DNA of 64,000 nt from Thalassospira sp. HF15 (GTDB taxonomy: Bacteria; Pseudomonadota; Alphaproteobacteria; Rhodospirillales; Thalassospiraceae), in NCBI RefSeq assembly GCF_011806525.1, contig NZ_JAAVKI010000005.1:1-64000 (forward strand), read 5' to 3'. Of the stretch, positions 8,294 to 19,541 are shown piece after piece. Both the position numbers and the translations under genes were made by a program. The notes under the pieces are model-generated. The model searched no databases, was not told the DNA's origin, and was given only the letters and a program-made list of their open reading frames with translations. Within the stretch, counting starts at the first letter, position 1. Each line of letters begins with the position of its first letter.

Positions 8294-11221
8294 TCAGCCC
8301 TTGGCTTCAAGCATTTCCTTAAGCTTGGCAAATGGCGAGTCTTCGTTGATCTGATTGGCTTTTTCAGACGATTGATTGCGACCGCCACCCGGCTTGCCGC
8401 CACGACCACCTTTACCGCCCTGGTTCGGACGATTGCCGCCCTTGCCTTTCGCGCCACCCTTGCCACGTGCTTCCTGACGCGGACCGCGCTGACCACGGTT
8501 TTGACCACCACTGCGTTTGCGACGATCAACACGGACGAAGTATTTCACTTCGACCAGTTCATCCCCATCGGCATCGGTTTCAACCGCTTCGGTCTCTGCA
8601 CTGGTCTCCGCAGCAGCTTCGGAAGCCGCTTCTGCCGCCTCGGCCGGTGCTGCCGGTTCAGCCTTGGTTTCCGTCGCGGCTGCTTCCTCTGCCGGGGCTT
8701 CGGCCTTGGCCTCGGTTGCTGCGGCTTCGGAACCTTCTGCCTTATCGGCATCAGCCTTGTCGGCTTCCGGCTTGGCTGTTTTGGCAACCTCTTCGGCCTT
8801 TTTCTCAGCTTCCTTGGCTTCAAGCTCGGATTTCTTGACCTTGGTCACCTCGGCACGCCAGCCAAGAGCGGTAAACACACCCTCAGCCTGTTCGACCGTG
8901 CAGCCCAGAAGCGACAGCAGATCAGGGTCAGGACGTACCTTGCCATCGTTTTCGCGCGCCTTCTGACGCAGAAGGGCAGCAAACCGTTCAAGCATATCCA
9001 CACGCGCCGCAAGCGGGCCGACCGGCATATAACCGGCCGCCAGATAGAAGCCCTTGGAATTCGCACGGTCATTCGGGACAGAAGTGCGACCAGCCGGCGG
9101 CAATTCGGGAAGGGCATCAAGTTCGCGTGCGACCGCCCACAAAATGCCGCGCAGCTCAACCGGATCGGGTTTGAGCGCATCAAGCACATGGACAGTTTCA
9201 ACACCCAGACGCACACCAAGCTTGGCAAGCGCCTTGCGGTCTTCGTCAGACAGGTCCTTGACCAGACTTTCAAGTTCCGAACGCGGCACACAGCCCAGGC
9301 CTTCGTTCAACTGGAACAGAAGACCACGAATCGGCCCCGACAGCTGACAATCGCGGAGCCGCGTCAGCATTTTAAGGCGCGTTTCGATATGGGCATTGAT
9401 GAAATTCTGCAGCCGGGTACGCACCCGTTCACGGGTCGGACCATCAAAGAACTCGCTGTCGATGACCTGAATTTCGGGCGACAGAACCGTGTCACCTTTT
9501 TTCAGCACCCCGACCGGGGCCCCGTTCCACAGCACCTGAAGCTGTCCGTTTACTGCGAATTTGTCGTCTTCGTCAGTTTCAAGTTGTTTGACACGTTGGG
9601 CGATTTCGCCGGTCAACGCGCGACGTGCGGCACTGGCGATAGCCTTGCCTTCAAAAGCAGCATCGGTTTCATCAGCAATGAAACGGAATCCGTCAAGACG
9701 GCCGACAAATTCACCTTCGACCTGTACTTCACCATTCGCAGTGATGGTAGACATGAGTTCAGACTTGTCCTTGAGACTTTTCAATAAAACCGAGGTTCGT
9801 CTGTCAACGAACCTTTGGGTCAGGCGTTCATGTAGCACATCTGAGAGCTTGTCCTCAATGGCCCGCGTGCGTTCCTGCCAATGATTGGCATCTTCGAGCC
9901 AGTGATGCTTGTGCGATACATATGTCCAGACGCGAATACCTGCCAAACGTGATGACAACTGATCAATATCACCATCATAACGATCCAGACGCAAGATTTG
10001 TTCACCGAGCCAGTCGATGGGCAATTTGCTTCCGGGTTTCGCCAGATAGCGATAGATAGATGTTAGCAGCCTTGGATGCGCATCGGTATGGATATTTCTG
10101 AAGTCGGGAATTTGGCAGACTTCCCACAATAATTGTACCCGATCCGGCGCGGTTGCGATGCGTGCGACATCTTCGTTGCGCGCCAGATGATCAAGCATGA
10201 TTTCATCAACCGGCTCCCGCGCCAGAATAAGGGTCGGATCATCAGACCGACGGCGCAGCGACTTCTGCAGCGCACCGACAGTTCGGAATTCAAGCCGGGC
10301 GTTCCGCCAAAACACTTTTGAAAGCGGCTCGAACTCGTGCTCTTCGATCTGTTCGATAATGTCGGGATCAATCCCTGAAAGATTGCCGGTCACGCCAAAC
10401 GTGCCATCATTCATATGTCGCCCGGCACGGCCAGCAATCTGGGCAGTTTCGGCCGCTGTCAGGCCACGATTGAACTTGCCATCAAACTTTTTCATCGCGG
10501 CAAAGGCGACATGGTTGAGATCAAGGTTCAACCCCATGCCAATCGCATCGGTCGCAATCAGGTGTTCGACCTCACCATTCTGAAACATCTCGACCTGGGC
10601 ATTCCGTGTCCGCGGGCTTAGCGCGCCAAGTACCACGGCCGCCCCCCCCTTCTGGCGGCGAACCAGTTCGGCAACCGCGTAAACTTCCTGGGCCGAAAAC
10701 GTCACCACCGCCGACTGGGCTGGCAGGCGCTGGATTTTCTTTGCCCCGTTATAGGTCAGGGTCGAAAACCGTTCGCGACGATCAAATTCGACATTGTCGA
10801 CCAGCTTGCGAATCACCGGACGGATGGTTTCCGCGCCCATGAACATGGTCTCGGAACGCCCGCGCGCATGCAAAAGCCGGTCGGTAAAGACATGGCCGCG
10901 TTCGGGGTCGGCGCACATCTGGATTTCATCGATTGCCAGAAAATCGACCTGTTTGGCGATTGGCATCGCCTCGACCGTGCACAGGAAATAACGCGCTGTT
11001 TTGGGAAGGATGCGTTCTTCACCGGTGATCAATGCCACCGCCCCCTTGCCGACCTTGGCGACTGCGCGGTCATAATTTTCGCGCGCCAGAAGTCGAAGCG
11101 GGAACCCGATCATCCCGGTCGTATGTGCCAACATCCGTTCCATGGCCAGATGGGTCTTGCCGGTGTTGGTCGGCCCCAATATGGCAAGGATACGAGGACC
11201 GGTTCGGGTTGAAATCTGCAT
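8294..11221 (-). CDS. Suv3-like DExH RNA/DNA helicase with low-complexity C-terminus
   Basis: 975 residues from ATG 11221; a TTG one codon upstream is less likely. Helicase motifs are clear: Walker A GPTNTGKTH near the N-terminus, DEIQ box (AIDEIQMCAD), ATDAIGMGLNLD, and motif VI QIAGRAGRH. These place it with the Suv3/MgpS group found in alphaproteobacteria. The mid-section (about 320-780) matches the Suv3 C-terminal type of region. The last 200 residues are an Ala/Glu/Lys-rich stretch followed by a Gly/Arg/Lys-rich stretch ending FAKLKEMLEAKG, probably a disordered RNA-binding tail. It may unwind RNA in turnover, by analogy with mitochondrial Suv3. Confidence 0.9.
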   Translation of the reverse strand: MQISTRTGPRILAILGPTNTGKTHLAMERMLAHTTGMIGFPLRLLARENYDRAVAKVGKGAVALITGEERILPKTARYFLCTVEAMPIAKQVDFLAIDEIQMCADPERGHVFTDRLLHARGRSETMFMGAETIRPVIRKLVDNVEFDRRERFSTLTYNGAKKIQRLPAQSAVVTFSAQEVYAVAELVRRQKGGAAVVLGALSPRTRNAQVEMFQNGEVEHLIATDAIGMGLNLDLNHVAFAAMKKFDGKFNRGLTAAETAQIAGRAGRHMNDGTFGVTGNLSGIDPDIIEQIEEHEFEPLSKVFWRNARLEFRTVGALQKSLRRRSDDPTLILAREPVDEIMLDHLARNEDVARIATAPDRVQLLWEVCQIPDFRNIHTDAHPRLLTSIYRYLAKPGSKLPIDWLGEQILRLDRYDGDIDQLSSRLAGIRVWTYVSHKHHWLEDANHWQERTRAIEDKLSDVLHERLTQRFVDRRTSVLLKSLKDKSELMSTITANGEVQVEGEFVGRLDGFRFIADETDAAFEGKAIASAARRALTGEIAQRVKQLETDEDDKFAVNGQLQVLWNGAPVGVLKKGDTVLSPEIQVIDSEFFDGPTRERVRTRLQNFINAHIETRLKMLTRLRDCQLSGPIRGLLFQLNEGLGCVPRSELESLVKDLSDEDRKALAKLGVRLGVETVHVLDALKPDPVELRGILWAVARELDALPELPPAGRTSVPNDRANSKGFYLAAGYMPVGPLAARVDMLERFAALLRQKARENDGKVRPDPDLLSLLGCTVEQAEGVFTALGWRAEVTKVKKSELEAKEAEKKAEEVAKTAKPEADKADADKAEGSEAAATEAKAEAPAEEAAATETKAEPAAPAEAAEAASEAAAETSAETEAVETDADGDELVEVKYFVRVDRRKRSGGQNRGQRGPRQEARGKGGAKGKGGNRPNQGGKGGRGGKPGGGRNQSSEKANQINEDSPFAKLKEMLEAKG

Positions 11222-11378
11222 CAAACTTTTCCAATCGACAGCCCAATGATCCGGGCCATCGCAATCAATGGGCCTTTCAACACGCGATCCGGCGCGCTGT
11301 CAAGCTTTCTGCCTGCTATCACCCGCCCTATCAAGCCGGTTCCAAAAGGCCAAAACGCCGGGTAGGCAGCAAAGCCGC

Positions 11379-11840
11379 CTATTCCTCTTCGAGTTCGAGT
11401 AACCTGGCCCCCGGACCATCACCCGCAAGCGTGTCATCAGGGTTGTACAGAGGGCACGCTGCAATCGACAAACACCCACACCCGATGCATTTCCCCAACT
11501 GATCGCGCAAACGTGTCAATTGTTCGATCCGCTCATTAAGATCATCACGCCATTGCGATGAAAGCTGCTCCCAGTCCTTGGCCGTCGGCACCGTGTTGCG
11601 CGGCAGTTCGTCCAAGGCCGCGCCGATTTCCGAAAGCGGAATCCCGGTTTTCTGCGCGACCTTGATAATGGCGAGCTTGCGCAAGACACCGCGGTGAAAA
11701 CGCCGCTGATTGCCATCGGTCCGGATCGAACTGATCAGGCCCTTGCGCTCATAAAAATGCACTGCAGAAACTGCAATTCCGCACCGACTTGCGACTTCAC
11801 CGACGCTCAGATAGCGCTGCAGCACGCCCTTTTCCGCCAT
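11379..11840 (-). CDS. soxR: Redox-sensing MerR-family regulator SoxR
   Basis: 153 residues from ATG 11840, which has GGAGAAG just upstream; a longer in-frame start at 11933 lacks support. The MerR helix-turn-helix is N-terminal ([20 protein letters not shown]). The C-terminal cluster [12 protein letters not shown] matches the [2Fe-2S] ligand pattern C-x2-C-x-C-x5-C that defines SoxR. It is divergent from a flavin reductase gene, and a MerR-type promoter with a SoxR-like box lies between them. Outside the enterics SoxR usually controls small sets of redox genes in answer to redox-cycling compounds, which fits this arrangement. Confidence 0.93.
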   Translation of the reverse strand: MAEKGVLQRYLSVGEVASRCGIAVSAVHFYERKGLISSIRTDGNQRRFHRGVLRKLAIIKVAQKTGIPLSEIGAALDELPRNTVPTAKDWEQLSSQWRDDLNERIEQLTRLRDQLGKCIGCGCLSIAACPLYNPDDTLAGDGPGARLLELEEE

Positions 11841-11884
11841 TTCGCTTCTCCCATTGCCGACTTTGTAAAACTTCAAAAACGCGC

Positions 11885-11915
11885 TTGACCTTAACTTTAG
11901 TTGAGGTTTTAGAAC
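11885..11915 (+). promoter_or_regulatory. SoxR-type promoter of the flavin reductase gene
   Basis: TTGACC (11885-11890) and TAGAAC (11910-11915) are separated by 19 bases, the over-long spacer typical of MerR-family promoters. Inside sits the imperfect palindrome CCTTAACTTTAGTTGAGG (11889-11906), with 7 of 9 half-site positions matching. It closely resembles the known soxS operator core. It lies 39 bases before the flavin reductase GTG. Confidence 0.75.
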
Positions 11916-11953
11916 CTTACGCATTGAAGGCAAATTGGCAAGGAGTCAAAGCC

Positions 11954-12541
11954 GTGAAAGAAACATTTAACATCGCCGTTATCTTCGGCAGTGCACGTGA
12001 AGGCCGCTTTTGCGACACTGTCGGAACCTGGGTGGTTGAAACCCTTAAATCCGATCAGGAGCTTTCGGTCGATACGATTGATCCCGCTGATCTGAATTTG
12101 CCCGCCGCCCACGTTGGTGCCGATCACCCTGCAGTACAGCAACTTCATACCGCACTGGCAGAGGCCGACGGGTTTGTCGTCGTGACCCCGGAATATAATC
12201 ACAGCTTTACAGGCGAGCTAAAGCTCCTGATCGATGCGGCCAAACAGCAATGGAAACGCAAACCCGTTGCCTTTGTATCCTATGGCGGAATGTCAGGTGG
12301 CTTGCGCGCTGTTGAACAGTTGCGTCTTGTTTTTGCCGAACTGCATGCCATGACCATGCGCGACGTTGTCAGCTTTGCCCAAGGCTGGGACAAGTTCGAT
12401 AATACCGGCCGCCCCAAAGACCTTAACGGCACGAACGCCGCCCTGCATCACATGATGACCGACTTTAAATGGTGGGCCGGTGCGCTGCGTGATGCACGGT
12501 ATCCGCAAAGCCATGAGCAAGTTCTTGAGGCGATCGCATAA
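11954..12541 (+). CDS. NAD(P)H-dependent FMN reductase family protein
   Basis: 195 residues from GTG 11954, chosen because AAGGAG ends 8 bases upstream and homology-like sequence begins here; the frame is open further upstream. The flavodoxin-like fold is shown by IAVIFGSAREGRF (phosphate-binding loop) and TPEYNHSFTGELKLLIDAA, the hallmark of the NADPH-dependent FMN reductase/azoreductase family, followed by VSYGGMSGGLRA. Divergent from soxR and behind a SoxR-type promoter, it is probably induced by redox-active compounds and may reduce quinones or flavins. Confidence 0.9.
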   Translation: MKETFNIAVIFGSAREGRFCDTVGTWVVETLKSDQELSVDTIDPADLNLPAAHVGADHPAVQQLHTALAEADGFVVVTPEYNHSFTGELKLLIDAAKQQWKRKPVAFVSYGGMSGGLRAVEQLRLVFAELHAMTMRDVVSFAQGWDKFDNTGRPKDLNGTNAALHHMMTDFKWWAGALRDARYPQSHEQVLEAIA

Positions 12542-12678
12542 CGCGTGTCCCTCCCGTGATTGAAGCGGCTTCCCCTAGCCAATTCAATACTGTGTATCAG
12601 TTCGGCGCTGCTTATCCCCCAACCCCGGCGGTGTCGGGCTGATACATCTCTCTGGCCACCTCGTGCCACCACACGAAA

Positions 12679-12708
12679 AAGCGGGGCGACCATCCGGTCG
12701 CCCCGCTT
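12679..12708 (-). terminator. Strong intrinsic terminator of the hibernation factor gene
   Basis: An 11-bp GC-rich stem (12681-12691 with 12696-12706), loop ATCC, extended by AA/TT pairs, followed on the minus strand by a T-run. It may also stop transcription from the flavin reductase side. Confidence 0.85.
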
Positions 12709-12733
12709 GCGTTTTCAAACCTCTTTGTGAACC

Positions 12734-13060
12734 TTAGTGGTTCCGCATCTTGTCTGCGTATTCCTTGAGCTGGCGCCGCGCCGCCTGAAAACTGTTTTTA
12801 AGCGCGATATAAACATCTTCATGGGCGTGGTCAGCACTGTCGCGCTTCACCATGATTTCCTTGCCCGGCACATGGATGCCAAAGTGTACGGCAAAGCGGT
12901 TTCCATGGTTATGAGAAGCCTGCGGGCGTTCCACTACAACATGACAACTGGTCATGCGATCGAAGGTTTCTTCCAGTTTTTCCACCTTGAAACGGATACG
13001 CTCATCAAGCGCATCAGACTGATCAACATCACGGTAGGTGATTTGAACGGGAACCTTCAT
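12734..13060 (-). CDS. Ribosome hibernation factor, short HPF/RaiA (YfiA) family
   Basis: 108 residues from ATG 13060 with AGGAGG upstream; the longer frame to 13150 has no ribosome site. The sequence begins MKVPVQITYRDVDQSDALDE and shows the conserved central H-V-V-V-E and H-I-x-V-P-G-K-E strands plus D-V-Y-I-A-L-K-N-S-F near the end. It has no long C-terminal dimerisation domain, so it is a short-form protein that would bind the 30S decoding region in stationary phase. Confidence 0.93.
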   Translation of the reverse strand: MKVPVQITYRDVDQSDALDERIRFKVEKLEETFDRMTSCHVVVERPQASHNHGNRFAVHFGIHVPGKEIMVKRDSADHAHEDVYIALKNSFQAARRQLKEYADKMRNH

Positions 13061-13349
13061 GGTACGGCCTCCTGTGTAAAGCCTTGGACGCAATACAGGG
13101 CGTTGCACCCTGCAGACTAACCCGGCGCATTTGCTGCGGCTCGGGGACATTCAGGAACGCTTCCAAACTGTTTTGTGCGTCCCTGTAATAAAACCGTCTT
13201 TCTATATACTTAGGATACAAGACTTGCGCTGCAAGATGCGTTGACGCATATCAAGCTCGGTTTAAACTAAACCCCGTTGAGGTGTCGGTTCTTCTGCCAA
13301 TATCGGAGGAGACTGACAGACGCTTGAAACAAAGGAGAAAAAAGAGGTC

Positions 13350-15233
<1,884 letters not shown>

Positions 15234-15259
15234 CTGCCCCGACAAGACTTAGCGTTTGC

Positions 15260-15289
15260 AAAACGGCGCATCAGATGATGCGCCGTTTT
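15260..15289 (+). terminator. Terminator of htpG
   Basis: AAAACGGCGCATC, loop AGAT, GATGCGCCGTTTT: a 13-bp perfect stem followed by TTCTTTT, 26 bases after the htpG stop. Confidence 0.9.
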
Positions 15290-15391
15290 CTTTTGGTTTG
15301 CGGCAAAATTTAAAATGCTTATTTACCAACAACCGGCATAAACATCCCAGATAGTGAAAAACCAAAGTCCGACCGGAAGGCGCGAAACAAG

Positions 15392-16726
15392 ATGACTGCG
15401 ATGATGAACTGGCAAAAACTGCTTTCACCGGCGCGCCTTGGCACCCGTCATTCCAGTGTCGGGCCGTTTGGCCGATCAGACTTCCACAAGGACTATGACC
15501 GGATCATTTTTTCCGCATCCTTTCGCCGCCTGCAGCGCAAGACACAGGTCCATCCCCTGCCGGAAAATGACAACGTCCATACCCGACTGACCCACAGTCT
15601 TGAGGTTTCCTGCATTGCCCGGTCGCTGGGGCTGATGGTTGGTCATCGCCTGCACGAAAAGGGTAGCCTGCCCGACACGATTGAACCTGACCACATGGCC
15701 GCCATCGTTCAAGCGGCGGCCCTTTGTCATGATATCGGCAACCCGCCTTTTGGTCATGCCGGCGAATATGCCATCCGCCAATGGTTTGTCGACGCCAGCC
15801 CGGAATACACCGAAAGCCTGACAGAGGCGGAGTTCGCCGATCTGACCACATATGAGGGGAATGCGCAGGGATTCCGCCTTCTGACCAACAAACGGACTGG
15901 TCTGTATGATGGTGGTATGCGCCTGACCTATGCGACATTGGCGAGTTTCCAGAAATATCCGTGGTCGGCCGCCGGAAGCCCCTTCCCGCACAAAAAGAAG
16001 TTCGGCGCGTTTCAAAAGGAATTCGCCCTGCTCGAAGAAGTCGCCAATGCCACAGGCCTGATCCGGACCGGTGATCAGGCATTTTGCCGACACCCGCTCG
16101 TCTATCTGGTCGAGGCCGCTGATGATGTTTGCTATGCCCTGATTGATATCGAGGACGGCGTCGAACTTGAACTGGTGGAGTTCGACGTTCTTGAAAAGAT
16201 GCTGCTGCCTTGTATTTCGGATGAGCTTCCCGCCGAATACGCCCGTGAACCCAATGCCAGTCGCAAGATTTCCTTCCTGCGCGGCAAAATCATGACCGGG
16301 CTCATCGACGCGCTGGTCGACGCGTTTGTTGCCAATGAAGAAGCCCTTCTGGCAGGCGAATGGAAGGGCGACCTTCTGGCCTGTGCGGACGGCCCCTATA
16401 ACGACCTCATCACTCAGGCCAAGTCATTCTCGGAAAAACAGATCATTCTCAACCGGCGAAAGGTCCAGATCGAGGTCGGGGCCTTTGCCCATCTCGAAAC
16501 ATTGCTTGAGACATTCTGCAAGACTGCCCTTGATGTCCACCGCGCCACATCAGAGGCCGATATTTCCTATCGTGCCGGTCGGGTACGTGAACTGATCGGC
16601 AAGGATGCCATGCCGATTGGCGCATCGCTTTATGACCTGTATCTGGTCATTCTCGATTATGTATCGGGCATGACCGATGACTTCGCCGCCCGCCTTGCGC
16701 GTGATATCGGCGGCGGGCAGCATTAG
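15392..16726 (+). CDS. dgt: Deoxyguanosinetriphosphate triphosphohydrolase-like protein
   Basis: 444 residues. HD-superfamily metal ligands are visible: LTHSLEVSCIARSLG, AALCHDIGNPPFGHAGE (HD pair) and VEAADDVCYALIDIEDG. The N-terminal FGRSDFHKDYDRIIFSASFRRLQRKTQ block, whose arginines bind nucleotide, is typical of dGTPases. It would hydrolyse dNTPs to nucleoside and triphosphate and so influence the dNTP pool. The start ATG 15392 has GGAAGG upstream. It is followed closely by a small membrane protein gene on the same strand. Confidence 0.93.
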   Translation: MTAMMNWQKLLSPARLGTRHSSVGPFGRSDFHKDYDRIIFSASFRRLQRKTQVHPLPENDNVHTRLTHSLEVSCIARSLGLMVGHRLHEKGSLPDTIEPDHMAAIVQAAALCHDIGNPPFGHAGEYAIRQWFVDASPEYTESLTEAEFADLTTYEGNAQGFRLLTNKRTGLYDGGMRLTYATLASFQKYPWSAAGSPFPHKKKFGAFQKEFALLEEVANATGLIRTGDQAFCRHPLVYLVEAADDVCYALIDIEDGVELELVEFDVLEKMLLPCISDELPAEYAREPNASRKISFLRGKIMTGLIDALVDAFVANEEALLAGEWKGDLLACADGPYNDLITQAKSFSEKQIILNRRKVQIEVGAFAHLETLLETFCKTALDVHRATSEADISYRAGRVRELIGKDAMPIGASLYDLYLVILDYVSGMTDDFAARLARDIGGGQH

Positions 16727-16737
16727 GGGCCGAACTC

Positions 16738-16968
16738 ATGTGGTTGATTGGTCGCTTCATCGCACGATACCGGCGTCGTACGGCCTTTCTGGGCGCAGCG
16801 GCATTGGCCGCAATCATCTATGGTCTGGTCGAACAAAGTACACGCCCGGAGATCGAGGCGTGGTATTGGCCATCGCTTGCCAGTGCGGTGACATTTGTCG
16901 TCACCCGTTTTGTTATCGCGCGTCTGATCGGTCGGTTTATCGGCGGTGTGCGTCGAAAACTCCAATAG
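16738..16968 (+). CDS. Small membrane protein of unknown function
   Basis: 76 residues starting 11 bases after the dGTPase stop, so probably co-transcribed with it. Two hydrophobic segments (about 19-33 and 45-60) are flanked by Arg-rich ends (RFIARYRRR at the N-terminus, GGVRRKLQ at the C-terminus), suggesting a helical hairpin with both ends in the cytoplasm. No family is recognised. A GGGGC precedes the ATG. Support is positional and compositional only. Confidence 0.55.
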   Translation: MWLIGRFIARYRRRTAFLGAAALAAIIYGLVEQSTRPEIEAWYWPSLASAVTFVVTRFVIARLIGRFIGGVRRKLQ

Positions 16969-16989
16969 CGATCATGCACCAAACACAAT

Positions 16990-17015
16990 AAAGGCAGGCT
17001 CGAAAGCCTGCCTTT
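16990..17015. terminator. Bidirectional terminator
   Basis: AAAGGCAGGCT, tetraloop CGAA (TTCG on the minus strand), AGCCTGCCTTT: an 11-bp stem between convergent genes, able to serve both directions. Confidence 0.85.
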
Positions 17016-17062
17016 ACACTTCAGGTTACAATCTGTTCGCAATATCAGGCGAACAGGGTCAG

Positions 17063-17260
17063 TCAGTCCTGACCGCCACCCATGGCGCTGTTGATTTTCT
17101 TGTCGGTGTTATACTGACTCAGCGAGTAAACAGCCCAGATTGCGGCCGGAACCCAACCTACCAGCGTGATCTGCAAGATCAGGCAGATGATGCCAGCAAT
17201 CGGACGCCCGATGGTAAAGAAAAGCAACCAAGGCAGAAGTAGTGCGATCAATAGACGCAT
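17063..17260 (-). CDS. YqaE/Pmp3-family membrane peptide
   Basis: 65 residues with two membrane segments and the UPF0057/Pmp3 pattern: IALLLPWLLFFTIGRP, then IICLILQITLVGWVPAAIWA. Proteins of this family are small proteolipids associated with salt and membrane-potential stress. ATG 17260 is preceded by GGGGATT. The terminator at 16990 lies downstream. Confidence 0.9.
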   Translation of the reverse strand: MRLLIALLLPWLLFFTIGRPIAGIICLILQITLVGWVPAAIWAVYSLSQYNTDKKINSAMGGGQD

Positions 17261-17290
17261 GGATGAAATCCCCTTTTTAGTTCGACGTGC

Positions 17291-18139
17291 TTACATGCCG
17301 TCTTCGAAAGTGACCGTCACAACGCGGTTGCCCTGTTCAGCAACACCGTCTGCGGTGGAAACCGGTACATTGGCCTCGCCGCTGATGCTGATGATCAGTT
17401 TGCTTGCCGGGATACCGGCATCACGCAATTCCTTGACCACCGCATCGACACGCGACTTGGCCAGCATGTCATTATACATTGCATCACCGGCACGGTCAGC
17501 ATAGGCAACCAGGGTGATCATTGCCGGTTCATATTTGCCATAGGCTTCAACGATACCATCAACAACAGACATCGCCTTGTCACTGACTTCGGCGCTATCG
17601 AAACCGAAATAGACATTCATCGGGACCGGCATCGGCATGGCTGCCATCGGGGCCGGTGCAGTATCAAGTTCGGCCTGAACGATCGCAAGTGCCTGATAGA
17701 ATGCCGAACGGCAATTATCGATGTCTTCCTGCTGAATGTTTTCTTCAAGTTCCTGCAGCCAGCAGTCAAAACCGGTCTGCGCACGGGCGGCAGCACTTGC
17801 TGCCTTTTCACGACCACCGGCATCAAGCGCTGCCATCAGGTCCGCACGGGCAACCTCAACTTCGGCCATCGTACCGTCCGGCAGGTTACGCTCTGCAATT
17901 TCCTGCGGGCCTGCATCCATGCCCATCGCGGCAGTCTTGGAACGGTTGGTGAAATAGCGCGCATCCGACCAGTCAGCTTCGTCATATTCAGCCTGAGCAA
18001 GATCGGCATAATTCTGGTGAAGAGCAGCGTCAAAAGCCGACCCTTCGTCTGCCATCTCGCGTACTCCGGGAATATTCATGTTTGCGCACGCGCTCAAAAA
18101 GGCAGCGGCGGATACAACGGCAAGCAGTTTAGCTTTCAT
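17291..18139 (-). CDS. OmpA-family outer membrane lipoprotein
   Basis: 282 residues from ATG 18139 (AAGGAG upstream). The signal MKAKLLAVVSAAAFLSACAN contains an LSAC lipobox, so Cys18 is probably lipidated. A helical middle region (about 25-180) contains an Ala/Glu-rich segment and DCWLQELEE. The C-terminal OmpA-like domain (about 185-282) shows VYFGFDSAEVSDKAMSVVDG, VAYADRAGDAMYNDMLAKSR and ELRDAGIPASKL. It should tether the outer membrane to peptidoglycan. Its stop lies 30 bases before the Pmp3-like gene on the same strand. Confidence 0.92.
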   Translation of the reverse strand: MKAKLLAVVSAAAFLSACANMNIPGVREMADEGSAFDAALHQNYADLAQAEYDEADWSDARYFTNRSKTAAMGMDAGPQEIAERNLPDGTMAEVEVARADLMAALDAGGREKAASAAARAQTGFDCWLQELEENIQQEDIDNCRSAFYQALAIVQAELDTAPAPMAAMPMPVPMNVYFGFDSAEVSDKAMSVVDGIVEAYGKYEPAMITLVAYADRAGDAMYNDMLAKSRVDAVVKELRDAGIPASKLIISISGEANVPVSTADGVAEQGNRVVTVTFEDGM

Positions 18140-18500
18140 CGGTTTTACTCCTTGGTCTGACCGACTATCGGGATCCCATTCCCATTTTTCAGGCCCGGTG
18201 ACGTTTGTTCCCAACGTCTTTTCTGGCCATCGTTGCGGGTCTTGTGACCCGTCAGTTTCCGTGCCGTTCTTGTTATCAATCAGATCAAAGACCTGACCCC
18301 GAATGCCGACCAGCCCCAAGCTCATGGTCAAGCGCCCCAAGACAACACAGATTGCGGATATACTTATCCCTATCCAGAAATATATAGAAGTCAAATTCAT
18401 GAAAAAAAGCAGTGGGATAGAGAAAATTCAAAAACAGCCAACATCATGTCCCGCCTGCGACGTGGCCAAAACGGATGCCTGATGCCCCTGATAACGACAA
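18140..18500. other. Gap upstream of the OmpA-type lipoprotein gene
   Basis: About 360 bases with no convincing gene. The lipoprotein frame is open up to an ATG at 18400 and would encode a hydrophobic segment, but that ATG has no ribosome site, whereas 18139 has a strong one. The region probably holds the minus-strand promoter. Nothing else was identified. Confidence 0.4.
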
Positions 18501-18533
18501 CGGCCCGACGCATGATGTTCATCCGTCGGGCCG
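18501..18533 (-). terminator. Hairpin downstream of the AsmA-like gene
   Basis: CGGCCCGACG pairs with CGTCGGGCCG (18524-18533) around a 13-base loop, 34 bases after the stop. The T-run is weak. Confidence 0.55.
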
Positions 18534-18566
18534 AAGATCAACTCAGATCAATAAGATCAATTGGTG

Positions 18567-19406
18567 CTAGTCCGAAGAGCCGCCAAACAGTCCCTTCACT
18601 GCACCACCAAGCGCATCAGCACCATCTTTCAGCTTTGCGCCACCGCCGCTGGCAGCACCGCCGACGGCACCAACGACCCCCTTGCCGAGGTCACCGACCC
18701 CTTGCAACAGGCCATCAACATTCAGGCTGGAAACCGCCTTGAACACAGACGTGTTGATTGCAGTCAGAATTTCGCCTGCCACTTCGGCCGGGGTCGCCCC
18801 GCCATCATCCTTGCCAACATCGGTCAGGTGAATTTCCGGCAAGTTGGTCGACAGTTTCTTGCCCTGCAGGAAACCGGCCGAAACGCCGACATCTCCGTTC
18901 CGGACATAAACATCGTCAATAATGATCTTGGTCCCGCCCTCATCGGCAACACCACCGCCTGATGCTTCGCCGTCCGATCCGCCTGCACCGGTCGGGCCGG
19001 AGACACGCTGAACAAAGGCCTCAACATTGCGCTGGATGGTTGCGATGTTCGAACTGCCATTGCCCAATTCGTAAATCACGCTTGGTGAGTCCACGACGAC
19101 CTCGATGATACGGATGGTATCGCTGGTCAGGGTCGTACCATCAAGGCGGACCGAAATATTGCCAAGCGAGAACGCGTAGTCGGTGTTGAAGCCATCCGGA
19201 TTACCCACCACAAGCCCGTTAATCGAAGCGGTATTTTGCGTTGTCTCAATCGATACCCCGTCAACCGTGACATCGGCCAGGGTCACACGCGTGCCAGCCT
19301 CTTCGATTGTGGATTTCACAATGTCATCAAGATTGACGTAAACATATACAAGCCCGCCGACGACCAAAACGATGATCGCTGCCAGCCCAATCAGTACCTT
19401 TTTCAT
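18567..19406 (-). CDS. Membrane-anchored periplasmic protein, AsmA-like
   Basis: 279 residues with a Lys-Lys start, one membrane segment (VLIGLAAIIVLVVGGLVYVY) and a periplasmic part rich in beta strands and repeated Val/Thr/Asp. The N-terminus followed by LADVTVDGVSIE...INGLVVGNPDGF resembles the short AsmA/DUF748-type lipid-transfer or assembly proteins. A Gly-rich loop (about 140-160) and a Gly/Ala-rich C-terminus are low complexity. The exact function is unknown. There is no strong ribosome site, but the next ATG would lose the anchor. Confidence 0.7.
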   Translation of the reverse strand: MKKVLIGLAAIIVLVVGGLVYVYVNLDDIVKSTIEEAGTRVTLADVTVDGVSIETTQNTASINGLVVGNPDGFNTDYAFSLGNISVRLDGTTLTSDTIRIIEVVVDSPSVIYELGNGSSNIATIQRNVEAFVQRVSGPTGAGGSDGEASGGGVADEGGTKIIIDDVYVRNGDVGVSAGFLQGKKLSTNLPEIHLTDVGKDDGGATPAEVAGEILTAINTSVFKAVSSLNVDGLLQGVGDLGKGVVGAVGGAASGGGAKLKDGADALGGAVKGLFGGSSD

Positions 19407-19541
19407 TGCCCGTATCCTGCGTAGTGAGCCACCGAAATTGCGTGAGTTTTATCCCTATGAAATCAAATGGGCACGCATCTGGTTTCCTTCAACCAGAAGA
19501 GTTGCGCTGATCTGCCTGACAATCAAGTTATTTCACATGAC

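Noticed and set aside
8372-9787. 471-codon plus-strand frame inside the helicase gene
   Set aside because: Antisense to the Suv3-like helicase, Phe/Leu/Gly-rich from the complement of a low-complexity tail; not a gene.
18140-18400. N-terminal extension of the OmpA lipoprotein to an ATG at 18400
   Set aside because: It would bury the lipoprotein signal peptide; the 18139 ATG has AAGGAG and the 18400 ATG has none.
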